Shown here in pieces: positions 38,821-51,008 of a stretch of DNA of 64,000 nucleotides (position 1 is the stretch's first letter; each line of letters begins with the position of its first letter). The DNA comes from Phycomyces nitens. Taxonomy: Eukaryota; Mucoromycota; Mucoromycetes; Mucorales; Phycomycetaceae. The notes beneath the pieces are model-generated. The model saw nothing but the letters and a program-made list of their open reading frames with translations, ran no database searches and was not told the origin of the DNA. The DNA lies in NCBI GenBank assembly GCA_022702545.1, contig JAHRBC010000002.1, positions 1,550,001-1,614,000 of the forward strand. Reading direction: 5' to 3'. The translations under genes and the position numbers were made by a program.

Positions 38821-39368
38821 TCTTAGCACCCTGGGGGCGAGGTTTTGTATTTTTCCCTTTCCCTCTCTCTTTCCATTCCATCGCCGCAAACCAATATTTG
38901 GATCCAGGTAAGTACAAATATCTTTCTATCTCCTATTAATCCATCTTCCATCTCATACTACACGCCCTTTATAACAATAAAGACGCGTTATTGATGATGG
39001 ATGGATGTTTTTCACGTTTGGATTACTGTATTTCTGCCACAAAAACTCAGATTTTTTTACTTGTATCTTGTCTCTACACGCGTCTATTGATCAAAAAGTC
39101 AAGTACATGGGTCCACTTTACATCTGCCACTGCCTAAGCAAGTCCAAATGGTCTTATAATCATGTTCCGAAGGTCCGCTTTGTGCTCAACAGCCATCTAC
39201 CTATTGTCATTCTACAAGGAGCGTTTCAAAAAATTGAAACATTTTTTCAAGGCCATGTCAAGATGAGAATTGCAAGTCAATGCCATTAGATTGCAAGTCA
39301 AGATGAAAAGTGACTCCATTCCTTTTCAATACAAGTCTTCACTGCAAAGAAGCCAACTGCTCTTTCTA
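38821..39368 (+). other. Possible transcript start with exon-like end; short ORF
   Basis: A pyrimidine-rich stretch (38855-38880) is followed by CCAG|GTAAGTA at about 38907, a strong donor-like site. The ORF 39005-39289 (94 aa) lies downstream. No family is recognised and the downstream sequence is degenerate repeat, so this may be the 5' end of a decayed repeat gene or a non-coding transcript. Confidence 0.25.
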
Positions 39369-40060
39369 CCGGTGGTTTGCTGACTCCAACATGAGTATGT
39401 CAAAGTCTTGATGTCAGACAGCTGGGCTTGATGAAAGATAGTTCTGACTCTTATGTGGGCAAATGTCCACATTAAGACCCCAGAGCCTTCTTTCGATAGC
39501 TCGCTCTCTGGGATCAATAAGACGTTGGTAAACTTTTGACAGCAGCTGCCAGCTTTGATAAAGAACGTTTTCGGCGGCCATTCCCCTGGACCTAGCATGG
39601 AAACACCACAGTCTTGACATCGGAAAGCTCAGCTTGATGAAAGATGGTTCCAACTCTTTAGTGGGTGGAATTTCGCTAAAGGGCGCAGACCCATTTTTCA
39701 ATTGCTAGTCTTTCGGTACCAAGACAACAACGGTGGCTATCCTTGATGAAAACCTTTTCTGACCCTTTAGGAGACAAACACCCATTATGAAGAGTCTGAA
39801 ATGGTTTTCAGGCGCACATGTTATGGTGCCAACATGCAAGTCCAGAATTATTGATACCAGACCGCTAGAGTTGATCAATATGACTTCAGGCTCTTTGAGG
39901 TATATATATATATATTAAAGATGCTGAACAATTTTCCAACCACTAGTGATCTAATGACAGCACCTGAATACCAATACCTTCCGTTCAAGCCGCTGGACTT
40001 GATCATAAAATGGTCGCGACTCTTTGAGGACAAGCATCCAATATAAAGAAGCCGATTCAT
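39369..40060. repeat. Degenerate tandem repeat, unit about 115-130 bp
   Basis: Related blocks of the form GCTGGGCTTGATGAAAGATG...GACTCTTT recur at about 39421, 39548, 39628, 39745, 39863 and 39990. Each is followed by a variant of GGACAAGCATCCA and preceded by a variant of CTTGACATCAGACC. Unit spacing is mostly 110-130 bp. Both strands carry short open pieces with repeated phrases, so it could be a decayed repeat-protein gene; I cannot assign a repeat family. Confidence 0.6.
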
Positions 40061-40182
40061 TTGTGAGAATCAATATGTTAACCTGCCAGTAGAGACCATG
40101 TGGTGTAAGTTTTCAGGTTAATTGTAGACATCGACGAAAATACATGTATGTTAAGACTAATATTTTTTCTTGTGTACATGTG

Positions 40183-40440
40183 TAGGTTTACTGGTCAATC
40201 TTCATCCGCATGTCAAGGCCAGGCCGACGATCAGGATGGTTCAAGACGGGGTTGGTGGAGGGTCAACAAAGTGTGAGAGTGGTGCTATTAATCGGTTTTT
40301 GTATTTGTAGGTCCAATGCCAGTGTCCATCCAATTGTCCAGTCTTGGCAGTAGATCGTGTGAGTTGACGAGACGGGGTTGGTGGTGGGTTGTAAGTTAAG
40401 TATGAATGTGGTGCTATTAATCTGTGCGTGTTCTTTAATA
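40183..40440. repeat. Two-copy tandem duplication, about 138 bp
   Basis: The phrases GACGGGGTTGGTGG and GTGGTGCTATTAATC occur at about 40233 and 40284, and again at about 40371 and 40412. The flanking words are also shared (GTAGGT...CCAGT...CAAT), which defines a divergent direct duplication distinct from the repeat just upstream. Confidence 0.6.
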
Positions 40441-41479
40441 TCTTTTGCTGCTGCTATATATATAGGGCGTTGGGTGTATTCATTTTAAATGCTAAAAGCG
40501 TATGGAGTGAATCAATACTATGGGGACGACTCGGTTTATTTTTTATACAATTGAAATGTTTATGTATTTGTGAAGACATCTTGCGAAAGTTATTTTTACA
40601 ACAAAGTTATCACATATTAGTCACACTGATTGTTTCAAACAATCATAAATATTAGTCGCTCAAGTAACAAGTAAAAAAAAGTAATGCATTGGCTAGGATA
40701 GTGTAAGTGTAAATCCTTAATTTGCATATATGTTACTAGTTAAATAGATGATAACTGATGTAGTTCTTATCGTATTTTTATACTAACACAATTGGGGCTG
40801 ACCCTGTGTGCATTGCAGAGGAGATATAGAGTCTTTAAGCAGCCCTTGTTTTGGAAGATATAGAGACCTTTTCTGTAGTAACTGTGACATTCAAACCCCT
40901 TCATATAGCATATTAATTTTATATTCTTATTTTTCACTTTTTTCACCTGTTTTTTCTTTTTCTTTTTTGAATCACACCATGTCTCACCAAGCACATATAA
41001 TTTCCATCGTTAAGAAGAAGCAACATTCAGATTAGTAAAAACGGCTCATCTTAGTGATAGCATTTCTTGTCATTTCACATCCTTCCATTTCTACGAAACC
41101 CAGTAAACCCATACCAATTATATAAAGTTGTCAGACAAGCACCGAATTTATTGAAAAGAGACAAGGACGTTCAGTTACTTAACGAGCTTTATTTCTGACA
41201 AGGTAATATTGAAATGACAAGTGTTTGCCAAGCTACGTTGACAAGCTAACAAACACCATGAGAGATGCAATATCCATGGCATCAAGATTTTCATCCAGCG
41301 AGCCATTAGTACAATCCAAACGTCATCTTGCCACACTTTGCTTAAGCTGCGGCAATCCAGTTAGCGCAAAAACAAGCATTTAGGTTTTAATCATTACTCT
41401 AAAAAAGCAACCAACGATGGGGTCATATCTATAGTTGAGGATCTAGATTTGTGTTTTTTTTTCTTGGGATGTAAACATA

Positions 41480-42010
41480 CGATTGTGACGCTTTCGAGTT
41501 GAGAATTTAGGCAAAGACATGAGGCTGCCGAGAATGCAGTTTGGATGTGTCTCAGTAATGGTTTTATGCTTTGTGTTAGCTGAAGGATTTGACCCTTTAA
41601 TGACTCTAATCGACACTCTGTAGTATGCATATATTAATATATTGTGGGTCAGAAGTTTGTCTTTCTTGGATCGTTTGAACGAATTTTAGGATGTGAAGGA
41701 TTTTTTATCAAGATAATACTTTGTATAAATTTAAATACGATGACAACTGGAAAAAGTACTATAGTATCCTAATAATGGTATGTCTATCAAATAGCCCAGA
41801 TCTAAGCCTTATTGAGAACTTATGGGCTTATGTTGGGCTCATGGTAAAGGCAATAGTTCGAGCTTCAAAAATATTAAGTAGCTTGCTGCTGCAATCCACG
41901 AAGAGTGAAAGGAAATATCCATTGAAGTATATGCAAGGCATTGCATATCAATCTCAAATCGTATAACCGAAATGAAAAAGACAGCTGGTGGTTTCACAAA
42001 GTATTGAATT
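41480..42010 (+). pseudogene. Tc1/mariner transposase relic (C-terminal DDE part)
   Basis: On the plus strand the catalytic-core signature SPDLSLIENLWAYVGLMVK at about 41790-41845 matches the SPDLNPIENLW hallmark of Tc1/mariner transposases. It is followed by a terminal stretch resembling the usual helix and an ending with GGFTKY. Upstream pieces in other frames resemble the preceding core segment. Multiple stops and frameshifts mean it is inactive. No terminal inverted repeats were found. Confidence 0.65.
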
Positions 42011-42179
42011 TTTTAATAAATACTTTTTTTGTTATTATTCAATGTTGTTTGTCTCCACTCGTATATTTTTAGCTATGATTTATTAAACAGGTGTGATTAT
42101 AATATAGCAAGGGGGTTAAAGAAGTTATTTTTTGGATTTGGCGATTGTTGAATTGACTCGTTACTATGGAAAGGAATCT

Positions 42180-44660
42180 GTATGTGCTGGTCAAATGTGC
42201 GCAAATTTTCTACTCCAATCCATATGCCTCTAAATCCATTGATGTTAACGGTCTAGAGTCATTGCTGGTAAATATTCCAGATCTCAGTCGTCTACCGAGC
42301 GACTTGAGCGATCATATAATTACAGAATGACTTGCATATAGCATTTTGAGTGCATTTGACCACACCTCTACTCAAAGTATCCAATCTTTATATGGAATAC
42401 CGTATGAACTTCTTCGCTGGTAATTCCAGCATAAACTTTCTAAACATTTAATAGGTATAATTCTTAATCTGGCTGTCCAACAACAGAAAATTCTTTGCTT
42501 ATGGAAGCGGTCCGTAGCTGTTCTGGTGTCAAAAATGGAGATATCGCTTTGTTATCGTACTGGAAACCACTATTTCTGATCTGCACGTATGCTAAACTTA
42601 TCACTCCCCTTGTAACCTCGCACATTCCACCAACAATGAAACCCATCATCAACCTATACCAAACAGGGTTTTTGGAAAGCAAGTTTATTGTAGATAGTTG
42701 AATAGCTGCCAATTTAATCATGGATACGGCTCAAAGATACAAGCTCTCAGGAATTTTTCTATTACTTGATCAAGAAAGGCTCACAATTGAGTCCACCCTG
42801 AGCACTTGCGTTGATATCTTACTCGATTTGGATTTCCCTCCACTTTTTGTCATAATCACTGCCCTCTTCTCTGACACAGTCCTTTGTGTTAATTTAAATG
42901 GCTATCTTTCAGCTCCAATCAAACAATTATGATGGTTACAACAATGAGACCCACTTTCACTTCTTTAAACTGGCCCTTGAGTCTCTACTCTGTACCATTT
43001 GTGCCTCCGAGCCACTCAAAGGATTTGTTATTTCGAATTTATTTCTTCTATTACCCCGGTGTGTTGACGAGACACCGCCTATTAAGTTCTTGGCATACAC
43101 AGACGATTATGTAGTGCTTTTAAATACACCTAATGAGACCGACACTCTGATGGATCAACTCCATGTTTATGCCCATGTGTCATATGCCAGAACGAATCGA
43201 TATAAAATAATCGCACTTCTTATCTGACTGTGGACAACAGACATGGAGCTCTCATATAAAAATCACAAAATAACTTTATGAAACTATAGATGTAAATCAC
43301 TGCCCATATCATGTCTCGACTACCCTCTCAGAATCGTAACTACACAGCTACAATTTTTCTTTGAAGACGTTATTATAAAGGTCTGCACCGATGTAGAATA
43401 TTTAGCTCAACATAATCTATTTTTTCTTGGCAGAGGATTGGTAGCCAACTCACTTCTTCCAAGTAGGACATGGCATGTAACCCGTACCCTCACAGCTACT
43501 ACTGAAGACATAAGCAGATTACGTTTAAAAGCAATTAATTTCCGTCTCATGGACGTTACCTGTTTGACAAGTTTTCTTTGTGGATTCGTCTACGACGTGA
43601 ATGTGGTCTTGGCGTCCTGGACTCATACACACAATGCTTCTTACTTCAACCTCTATGAATCCTCCGTTTGCTCGATAAGACCACCCCTTTATCATTTTCC
43701 GGCAAAATCCTTTCATATGTAATACGATAGTACTGCAACACAAATAACACACTTCTCCCTCTTGTCTTTTCTAAACTAAGAACACCTCGCATCAGTACTT
43801 TCGGTGTATTTCCTATAATTTCTGTGCTATAAAATATTTGTTATTCTCTCTAAACTTGTCAGTAATAGATCCCTTTGCCGCAAAGAAGTTGTATCTCAAT
43901 TCCACTCTTGACCCATTTCTCCCTCCACCAATCTTTGCTTCATGGGCCAAACTACATGTAGACAATGCTTTTGGATATGACTACACTATTGCGTGTATAC
44001 TTCAACGTCATTTTTATCAACTAATACGTGCCCAGTCCACAGGATCCACTCTGTTTAATCTCTTGGATTAAAGGGAGATCCACCTAAATGAGTGGCTCTT
44101 TTTGCTCACGGTTTCTCCACCGTGAGACATTGACTCAGTGATCACCTCCTTTCTGACTCGATTTCGGAATTTACAAAGTTTCTCTTCCTCTAGGATAGCA
44201 GATGTTCCCGGAATACACAATCTCTCTGCACAAGTGGTTCACACACACACAAATACATATCTCGTTCAAGTCCCACCTCATTTTCCGCATGCATAACCAA
44301 CACACTGGCGTCAATTTTTGGAATCACATCTCTATCTTGAGATTTTCACCATCTGGTTACGATTGATGTACAGCAAGGTTTCTAATATACACCGGTTATT
44401 TAGTCATAACACAGCAAATTTAGATGCTAAACATCTATTCTTGGCATGCTCTCGTGAAAATCCAACTTGAACTCAAATTGTAACCTGGCTCCTAGACGCT
44501 CCTGCCTCCCTCATGTTTGACCACTTCCTCCCCTCTCCTCCATAGTCCGTCAAAGTCCGCGATACCACAGTGTCCTTGATATTTTCCAATGGAAAGTTCT
44601 ATATGGGAAGCTCACTCTCAGTATATATTCAACAATGCTACCTTTGTAGCCAACCGAGTT
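42180..44660 (+). pseudogene. Decayed LINE reverse-transcriptase relic
   Basis: Fragments in different frames follow the order of a LINE ORF2. FYSNPYASKSIDVNGLESLL and YGIPYELLRW (entry to RT) start near 42200. Next come YQTGFLESKFIVDS, then IFLLLDQERL (RT block A position), then LAYTDDYVVLL near 43095, where the YADD box is changed to YTDD. The thumb region follows, and a C-terminal zone near 44400-44480 includes AKHLFLACSRENP. The order matches the intact element at 54.3-59.6 kb but the copy is much more diverged. It lies directly beside the Tc1/mariner relic. Confidence 0.75.
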
Positions 44661-45227
44661 GTAGATATTGGCACTTTAAACGATAAAAAAACTTGAGATA
44701 AAACACTCACTTGAGATCACAGCTTAAATTTCTAGCTACTTGTTTGGGCACATAATTCCCTCGATAAACAATACAAAAGATATATCCCAGAATGAAATTC
44801 TATAGTTTTTGCAATGTTTGCCTTGTTCATATAGTAAAAAGCCATAAAGATTGTTGATTTAAAAGGTTGATCATCAATCGCCTTTAAAATGGCTGGAAAT
44901 TAAAATATGTTACCTGTATTTAAGATATGGTTCCGTATAAATAGGCTTTTTGATAAAGATCACAAAATCTGATATGCAAACCAAACGTGCTAAAGGTGAT
45001 AAAAGAAGAGTCAACCCAATCCCTTTGGGCCTATTGGGACAACCCAAAGTGGCCAATCATTGACTCAGACTGGTTGTGGAAACAGAACTTGTCATCAATA
45101 CAGCCAATCACACTAATCCAAAACCAGGTGATTATCTAGTGCAAACGATCGCAGTCCCGACCAGACTCCAAATGTTAAATATCACTTGTAGGTCTACTCA
45201 TTTTCTTGTATATACACATCGTTTCCT
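44661..45227. other. Upstream region of the bZIP gene
   Basis: No gene seen. It contains a TGACTCA site (45061-45067), a partial site in reverse at about 45008-45014, and an upstream ATG at 45172 whose frame overlaps the bZIP start. Confidence 0.5.
45061..45067 (+). promoter_or_regulatory. Gcn4/AP-1 type site (TGACTCA)
   Basis: A perfect TGACTCA heptamer 161 bp upstream of the bZIP start codon. Gcn4/CPC1-type factors bind this sequence, so autoregulation is plausible. A single 7-mer can occur by chance. Confidence 0.45.
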
Positions 45228-46022
45228 ATGGCCACCTTACTTTTCAAAGAAATCCAACGAAAGCTCGCAACCACAAAGTCCTGGGGACTCGATTCTCGCG
45301 CGTTAGACGAATGGTTAGAAAACGATTTACAGCAATCCGGTATCCTATCCAGAGCACTTCAGGGTACCCAGTACAGTACCAGCACCTGCGTCAAAAAAGA
45401 AGATACCCACAGCTCTGTTTGTGACCAAGATAAAGAAGACCCTCAGTCCAAGAAGATCAAATTAGAGCCCACAACCGCAAGCATCCAGTCCCTTGAAAGC
45501 TTTGATGCTAAACGCAAACTTCTTGCTCTTCGTCCGGATCTCGTCCCCCTTATGAGAGCACTCTCACTTATAGGACAAATTCAGAGAAATGCAGGGCAAA
45601 GGCAATCAATTGGCAGTAATGCAAGCATGACAACCTCTTTAACAAAAAGATCGCGAAGCTCAAGTCTCAAGAACTCTGACGGCTCTGACGACTGTCTCGA
45701 CAATGCTGTATTAAAGCGCCAAAGAAACACTGATGCTGCCCGTAGATCGCGGTTACGTAAAATCCAAAAGATGGATACCCTCGAAATCAAAGTCAAAGAG
45801 TTGGAATCTAGAAACCAACAGTTAAAACTACAAGAAGCAATTATGGAGAGCAAACGTAATGCTGCCGAGCTCAAATCAAGACAGACCAGAGAGCGAGTAC
45901 TTGCGTTAGAGGCCCAACTAGCAGAGAGTCACCAATCATTGATCAGAGGTTTCAAAAAGGACGATCTTGATAATATTTCTGATGTTGGGAAAGTTGAAGA
46001 CAAACCCGATGTTGAGAATTGA
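45228..46022 (+). CDS. Gcn4-like bZIP transcription factor
   Basis: A single-exon ORF of 264 aa. The basic region at about 163-181 reads KRQRNTDAARRSRLRK, nearly identical in pattern to the Gcn4 basic region, and would contact TGAC half-sites. The leucine zipper starts near 185 (L185, L192, L199) and a long Arg/Glu-rich coiled coil runs on to about residue 235, longer than in Gcn4. The N-terminal half has a Ser/Thr/Asp-rich activation-like region. The hydrophobic stretch PLMRALSLIGQIQ (about 107-119) could be an activation or degron element. Gcn4/CPC1 proteins drive amino-acid biosynthesis genes on starvation; the same role here is inferred from the DNA-binding region only. An upstream ATG frame (from 45172) overlaps the start. 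Confidence 0.88.
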   Translation: MATLLFKEIQRKLATTKSWGLDSRALDEWLENDLQQSGILSRALQGTQYSTSTCVKKEDTHSSVCDQDKEDPQSKKIKLEPTTASIQSLESFDAKRKLLALRPDLVPLMRALSLIGQIQRNAGQRQSIGSNASMTTSLTKRSRSSSLKNSDGSDDCLDNAVLKRQRNTDAARRSRLRKIQKMDTLEIKVKELESRNQQLKLQEAIMESKRNAAELKSRQTRERVLALEAQLAESHQSLIRGFKKDDLDNISDVGKVEDKPDVEN

Positions 46023-47074
46023 TTCTCTTGAAAAATTGTTGCCTGTAACATGGCACTTTGCGCCTTTGTATTTGTACTCAATTGGCAAAGGAGCACAGGC
46101 ACACTTTTTAGATGCGATTTTTTTTTTCTCATCTTGATCGTCTATATGTTTTCCCCTTCCCTTGTACTATTTTATAACTCTTGTCTAGCCTCTGTATCGA
46201 CGTAAATCTAGTCAATTCACCTAACCCACTCTACCAAACTTGCCCAAATACCCCTCTAATTACACTCACAATAAACCAACTGCAAAAAAATAGCAGGAAT
46301 CTCTGTTGCTTTTCAATCTCGCGACAGGGTTTCAAAGATGTTCTTAATTCCAACCCGAAAGATATGGTAATTTATTAGCCAACGTAAATCAAATTCCGCT
46401 TAATGCGCCTGCCATTCATACGTGTGCGACATCAAATCGTTGCCATGGCAATCATCAGAAATAGCCAAAAAGAATCCGCGATAATTCAGCCAAGTTACTC
46501 AGCCTCGAATATTGTTTCATCAGAGCACTCTAAACTTTACGCCCTTGATCATTAGGGTTTGTGATTCTAATGGGAAAAATACAGCCAGATTATCATCTTT
46601 TTGCCACATTACAGCATAATTATTTTATATTCTACACGTAAATTACACATTATTTATAGAATAGATTAGTGATTTAGCTTTATATAAATAGAGTTTGTCA
46701 TTAAATTAATGGCAAGTAAAGGATAAAATAACTAATCGCTTGCTAGGCGTGGAGTAAACTGTGTATGTGCAGCATAAAAGAGTATATTACGCTTTCAGGC
46801 AGTGTATTTTAAACAATGAGTTGAATTGGTAAAATTACTGGTAGAATACATGTTACTTAATTGGAAAAAGGCGCCAAATTATTCTTGAGTTTATTTTTGG
46901 TATTTTAATTTACTCAACAATAGTGATATATCGAGCATCACAGACTGCAAAAACAAGGCCTGATTTTTATTATTAAAAACGCACTACTTGTGGGCTTCGT
47001 CTAGATGGTCACGTGGTAATGCCTACAAGCTAAGGTTTCCTGAAAAAAAATCAAATTAAGAACCAAACGTCTGT
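46023..47074. other. Intergenic region
   Basis: AT-rich, no supportable gene. The ORF at 46181-46378 is short and unremarkable. Confidence 0.6.
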
Positions 47075-50000
47075 ATGAAAAAATCAATTTTTGCTCGATT
47101 TGAAGAGAAGCCAGACCAGCGTCAAGAAACGTTAAAGAAACACCTAATTCCATATCTTCGCCAACAAATTCCGGACCCTTTACCTTCAAAGAAGTTTAGA
47201 AAGGCATCAAATGACACAATGAAACAAAATGAACCCACTGGTTCGACATTGGGATTCTGGGAACAAAAAGCAAACGCAATCCTGCGATGTTCTCTTTCTT
47301 CAAAAGACAAAGAATTGCAGTCTGGGAGGTTGATCCTATTGAAATGGTTTGTTGATTCCTGATCTCAATTGCTGAAAAAAAGTTCAATGATGGACCAAAC
47401 AGTTAATCGCTTTAATTTTAATCTGGTGATCTTTTTGGAATCAATTCTCAGGTGGAAAATTCTGCTGGAAAATGTAAACCAAGTCGGCTACACAGAGCGA
47501 ACCCTTTACTTTGAATGTATTCTAGAGATCATGTCTCGGTAAGCCCTACCACATACTCCAAGTGTGTCAGCCATCGAAAGTAATGATTGCCTCCATGTTA
47601 GAAATGAATTTGTGGACTATGGTAAGTTTGAATTTATTTGTTAATTGGGTAATAATGGCTCTATATTCATTGATTTATTAAAGATCATACTGATTCACTC
47701 ACGTATGATCAGTGGGTTTTAACCATTTCTGAGAGTGACACCAACAATCTCTATTGTGACACACGTCCAAAGTCACTTCTTGTAGAATATCGCCGTATGT
47801 TAAATGTCACGCTCAAATATGCCATTGAAAAAATGAATCAAAAGGCATTATACTCTGACATTATAGTGTTCTGTTCAAAGATATTAGGTGTGTATTATGG
47901 CTTGGTTCATTATATGCTGACAATTTGTCTAGCATTATGCTTCTTCAAGGTCCCTGGAGTTGCCTCCTCTTTAATACGAATCTCTGAAATACAACCAAAT
48001 GTGATAAGAAGACTGCGGCTAGATATGGGCGGATTGAAAGAGTGAGTATAAAAACTATGGTAATTAAAATAGACATGGTAGTAATATTCTGGTATGTAGC
48101 TGTGCTCAATACCGTGAATATATTCAGTGTGTCTTTCCTCAGCATTTGCACTCTATTATGAAATACGATTCACATACAATACATACAAATCTATCTGTTG
48201 GAAACAAAAAATCTCCAACCGAAGTATTTGGGAATTGGGCTAGAAGGTAACGGATATCCTTGAATACAATATACTGAGACCTTTGATTGAATATAGATGG
48301 AGAAGTGATGATAGTGAACTGTTCTTTTCATTCTATCGACAATACCATTCAACTCTGGATATTTACATTTCAGCTGTATTTCCTCTCCTTCACCAGAAAA
48401 CTCTTCACCAACGCAACTCAATACTTGCTGTATCTCCAGGATATGTCTACATTTTATCATTCTTTGCGTCAAAGATAGATTCGCTTATCCATCGAGAGAT
48501 CAACTCTGTCACGACCATGCACCCAGCTCAAATATCGAAAGAAGCGCCATCACCCCAGCTATCTATAAAGTCACCTGCTAATGAGCCATTTTTAGCATCC
48601 GAGTCTGAGCTACTGATAAAGCAAAATACATGTGCTCAGCCATTACCAAACCTGACAAACAATGGCTCAGACGTATACGAAAATGACAATAAGCCTTTAG
48701 ACAAGCTCATGATTGATTCAAAGACTATGGATTCTCAGGCTGGAATTCTAAGATTTGGAGAACAGGCCAAGCAAACACAGGAATCAATGGATAGAGAATG
48801 CTCGGGATATCTCCCTCAGCACATTGGAAAACCACCTCTCCTCGAAGTAATAACAAAGAGATATGCAGAATGTCTTGTGTGGACTTCAATAGCATCTAGC
48901 GTGTCTGGACTTTACCAAGATATTATTAATGTCTTGCTTCGATCAGTGATAAAGAAGACTGGCCTCTCATCTGTGGAAAGCATATACTGCAAGTTTATTG
49001 CTATAAACTCAAAAAACATCTCATTTAACACTTGTTGAAATAGGTCTGCTTGATTTCATAGAGGCAACTGTACACGAAATAAAAAGGTTAGTTTTACAAA
49101 AGTTATATTATGTGTGTAGCTTATATCTTTTGTTGTGTAAGCATTCATTCAAAACCGAGTGATCTGCCAGTCGATGTGCCATTCTTACACCACACACTCC
49201 GGATACTACTTGTACAATCCGACCATTCAATTACACTTCTCCGGACCCTTTCGTTCGTCTATATGCATTTTTCTTTTTTGACACCGACTGCAGAACTATT
49301 GGATCACTTAGCTATACAGATATTGCTTGAACCCTCTACATTCGAACGCCTTCTTCTACACTGGGGACGTCATGTTCGTGTCTTCTTCCTAAGGTGCCTT
49401 ATATGGCGTGTTGGGCGAGTCTGGACTCCAATGAGCATCCGGTGGGGTAACTCGCACGAAAGATCTATGCAAAGGGGAGGAAGAAGCGATGATATTCTCT
49501 GCGATGGAAGAGAATGTTTAAAAGTATGGATGAGCAATAAGAATGTATCAAGAAAAGGTAATAATTGTTTTGAATTGTATTTTTACTTTTCAACACTTTT
49601 TAAAAAATATTCTCAAAGATCTGCACCCAAACTGTCCAGTTGAACAAAAGAAAGCATACGATCAATGCGCACTGTATGTATATATCCCTTTTTTGAATAA
49701 CAAGATTAAAAGTTTATAGATTTTAGGGAAGTTCATCTTGTACTAGAAGCGATGCTAGAATCGTTCCATCAACAGTATATTCATTTGCAAAAGCTTTTGG
49801 GTGGCCCAGAAGAGTTGACTGGTTTCGATAAAATTTCGAAAATATATGAACACACTATGGCAGAGTCGGTTACTTTCCCACCATTCTGCTCTAAGCTGGT
49901 ACAGATTGTACCTCTTAAAATTGCGCCACTCACTCCACTTGACGAGCGGAAGAAGTCTATCCCAAGAAGCCGATACCACGACAATAAAGAAAAATATCTG

Positions 50001-50903
50001 TCGGCTGCTAACAATAAATCTCGATCTAGAAAGGAAAAGTTTTTAAAGGTTTTTATGCCAGGGTCGAAAAAACACGATAGTCCAGAATATGATGATCATA
50101 ATGACAAAAGCTTGCCTTCTTTTCTTGAAATCCCATGCAACGAACTGTACACTATACCAAGCTCGTATACCATCCTATCATTACCGTCGTCGCATAACCC
50201 TGACCAAAGTATACCCACGAACTTGTCTACTGGTATGACATCTCGAATATCTTCAAACAACACTGGATCAACACTAGTTCCGGATAATCCTGGGAAATCC
50301 GATGAAGAAATTCCACCAAAGCATAGCAGGTGTATGCCATCCACAAACCAGCCACAGAACCGCTCTATAAACAAAATACCCCAAAATGCTTGCGACAGTT
50401 TATCCCAGCGTGGTGTAGCAACACCAATATATATCAAAAGTATCTCTAAAAAAGCGTCGACAATGGCGAAACAAGAGCCTTCATCGACTTCTGCAACGGC
50501 TAGACGCTTTTTATGGAATCATTCTTTGCCTCACTTTACATCATTAACCCGCTCAAATACTGGATCTAAGTCTTTGGGTACGAAAAATTCCAGACTTTCA
50601 AAGAAGTCCAATCATGGCAGCAACATTCAGAATCACACCATCAACTTTACTCGAGACTATAAAAAAGATGTCGATACTAAAGCCAACAAGCTGCCGAAGA
50701 GAGTTTTGTCAGCGCACAAGTGGAGGTACATGCCAACAAGCCACGTCTACGCTGATAAAATTGTAGAAGAATCAAAAATGTTTGTCCACGACTATTGTGC
50801 ATGGGCCGGAAAATTTGGATACGAAAGTGAAATGGTAGCTGACAATTTTATTCCTGGATTATCTCTTGATTGGCCAAGGAACTGGTCATACTCGCAAATG
50901 TAA
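47075..50903 (+). CDS. DUF1765-like fungal protein (one apparent frameshift)
   Basis: Ten exons (47075-47346, 47452-47538, 47602-47621, 47684-47887, 47933-48041, 48100-48246, 48297-49086, 49142-49557, 49619-49673, 49727-50903) join in phase, giving about 1091 aa if one base is discounted in the A6 run at 49011-49016. Conserved helical blocks recall fungal DUF1765 proteins: LLKWWKILLENV, ERTLYFECILEIMSR, RTLSFVYMHF and TFERLLLHWGRHVRVFFLR. The C-terminal 390 residues are Ser/Lys/Pro-rich and disordered, with a final Trp/Tyr-rich block (HKWRYMPTSH, DYCAWAGKFG, GLSLDWPRNW). The molecular function of this family is not known to me. The first exon may not be the true start. The frameshift is either a homopolymer error or an early disabling mutation. 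Confidence 0.7.
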
Positions 50904-50973
50904 TTAGAAACTCGCAACGTTCCAGTAAAATGCATATACTCAACTTCCAAAAGTCTACAGCACTTTGTTTTAA

Positions 50974-51008
<35 letters not shown>

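Noticed and set aside
39326..39701. Overlapping minus-strand ORFs (90-95 codons)
   Set aside because: They lie in the degenerate tandem repeat and share only repeat-derived phrases; no coherent gene.
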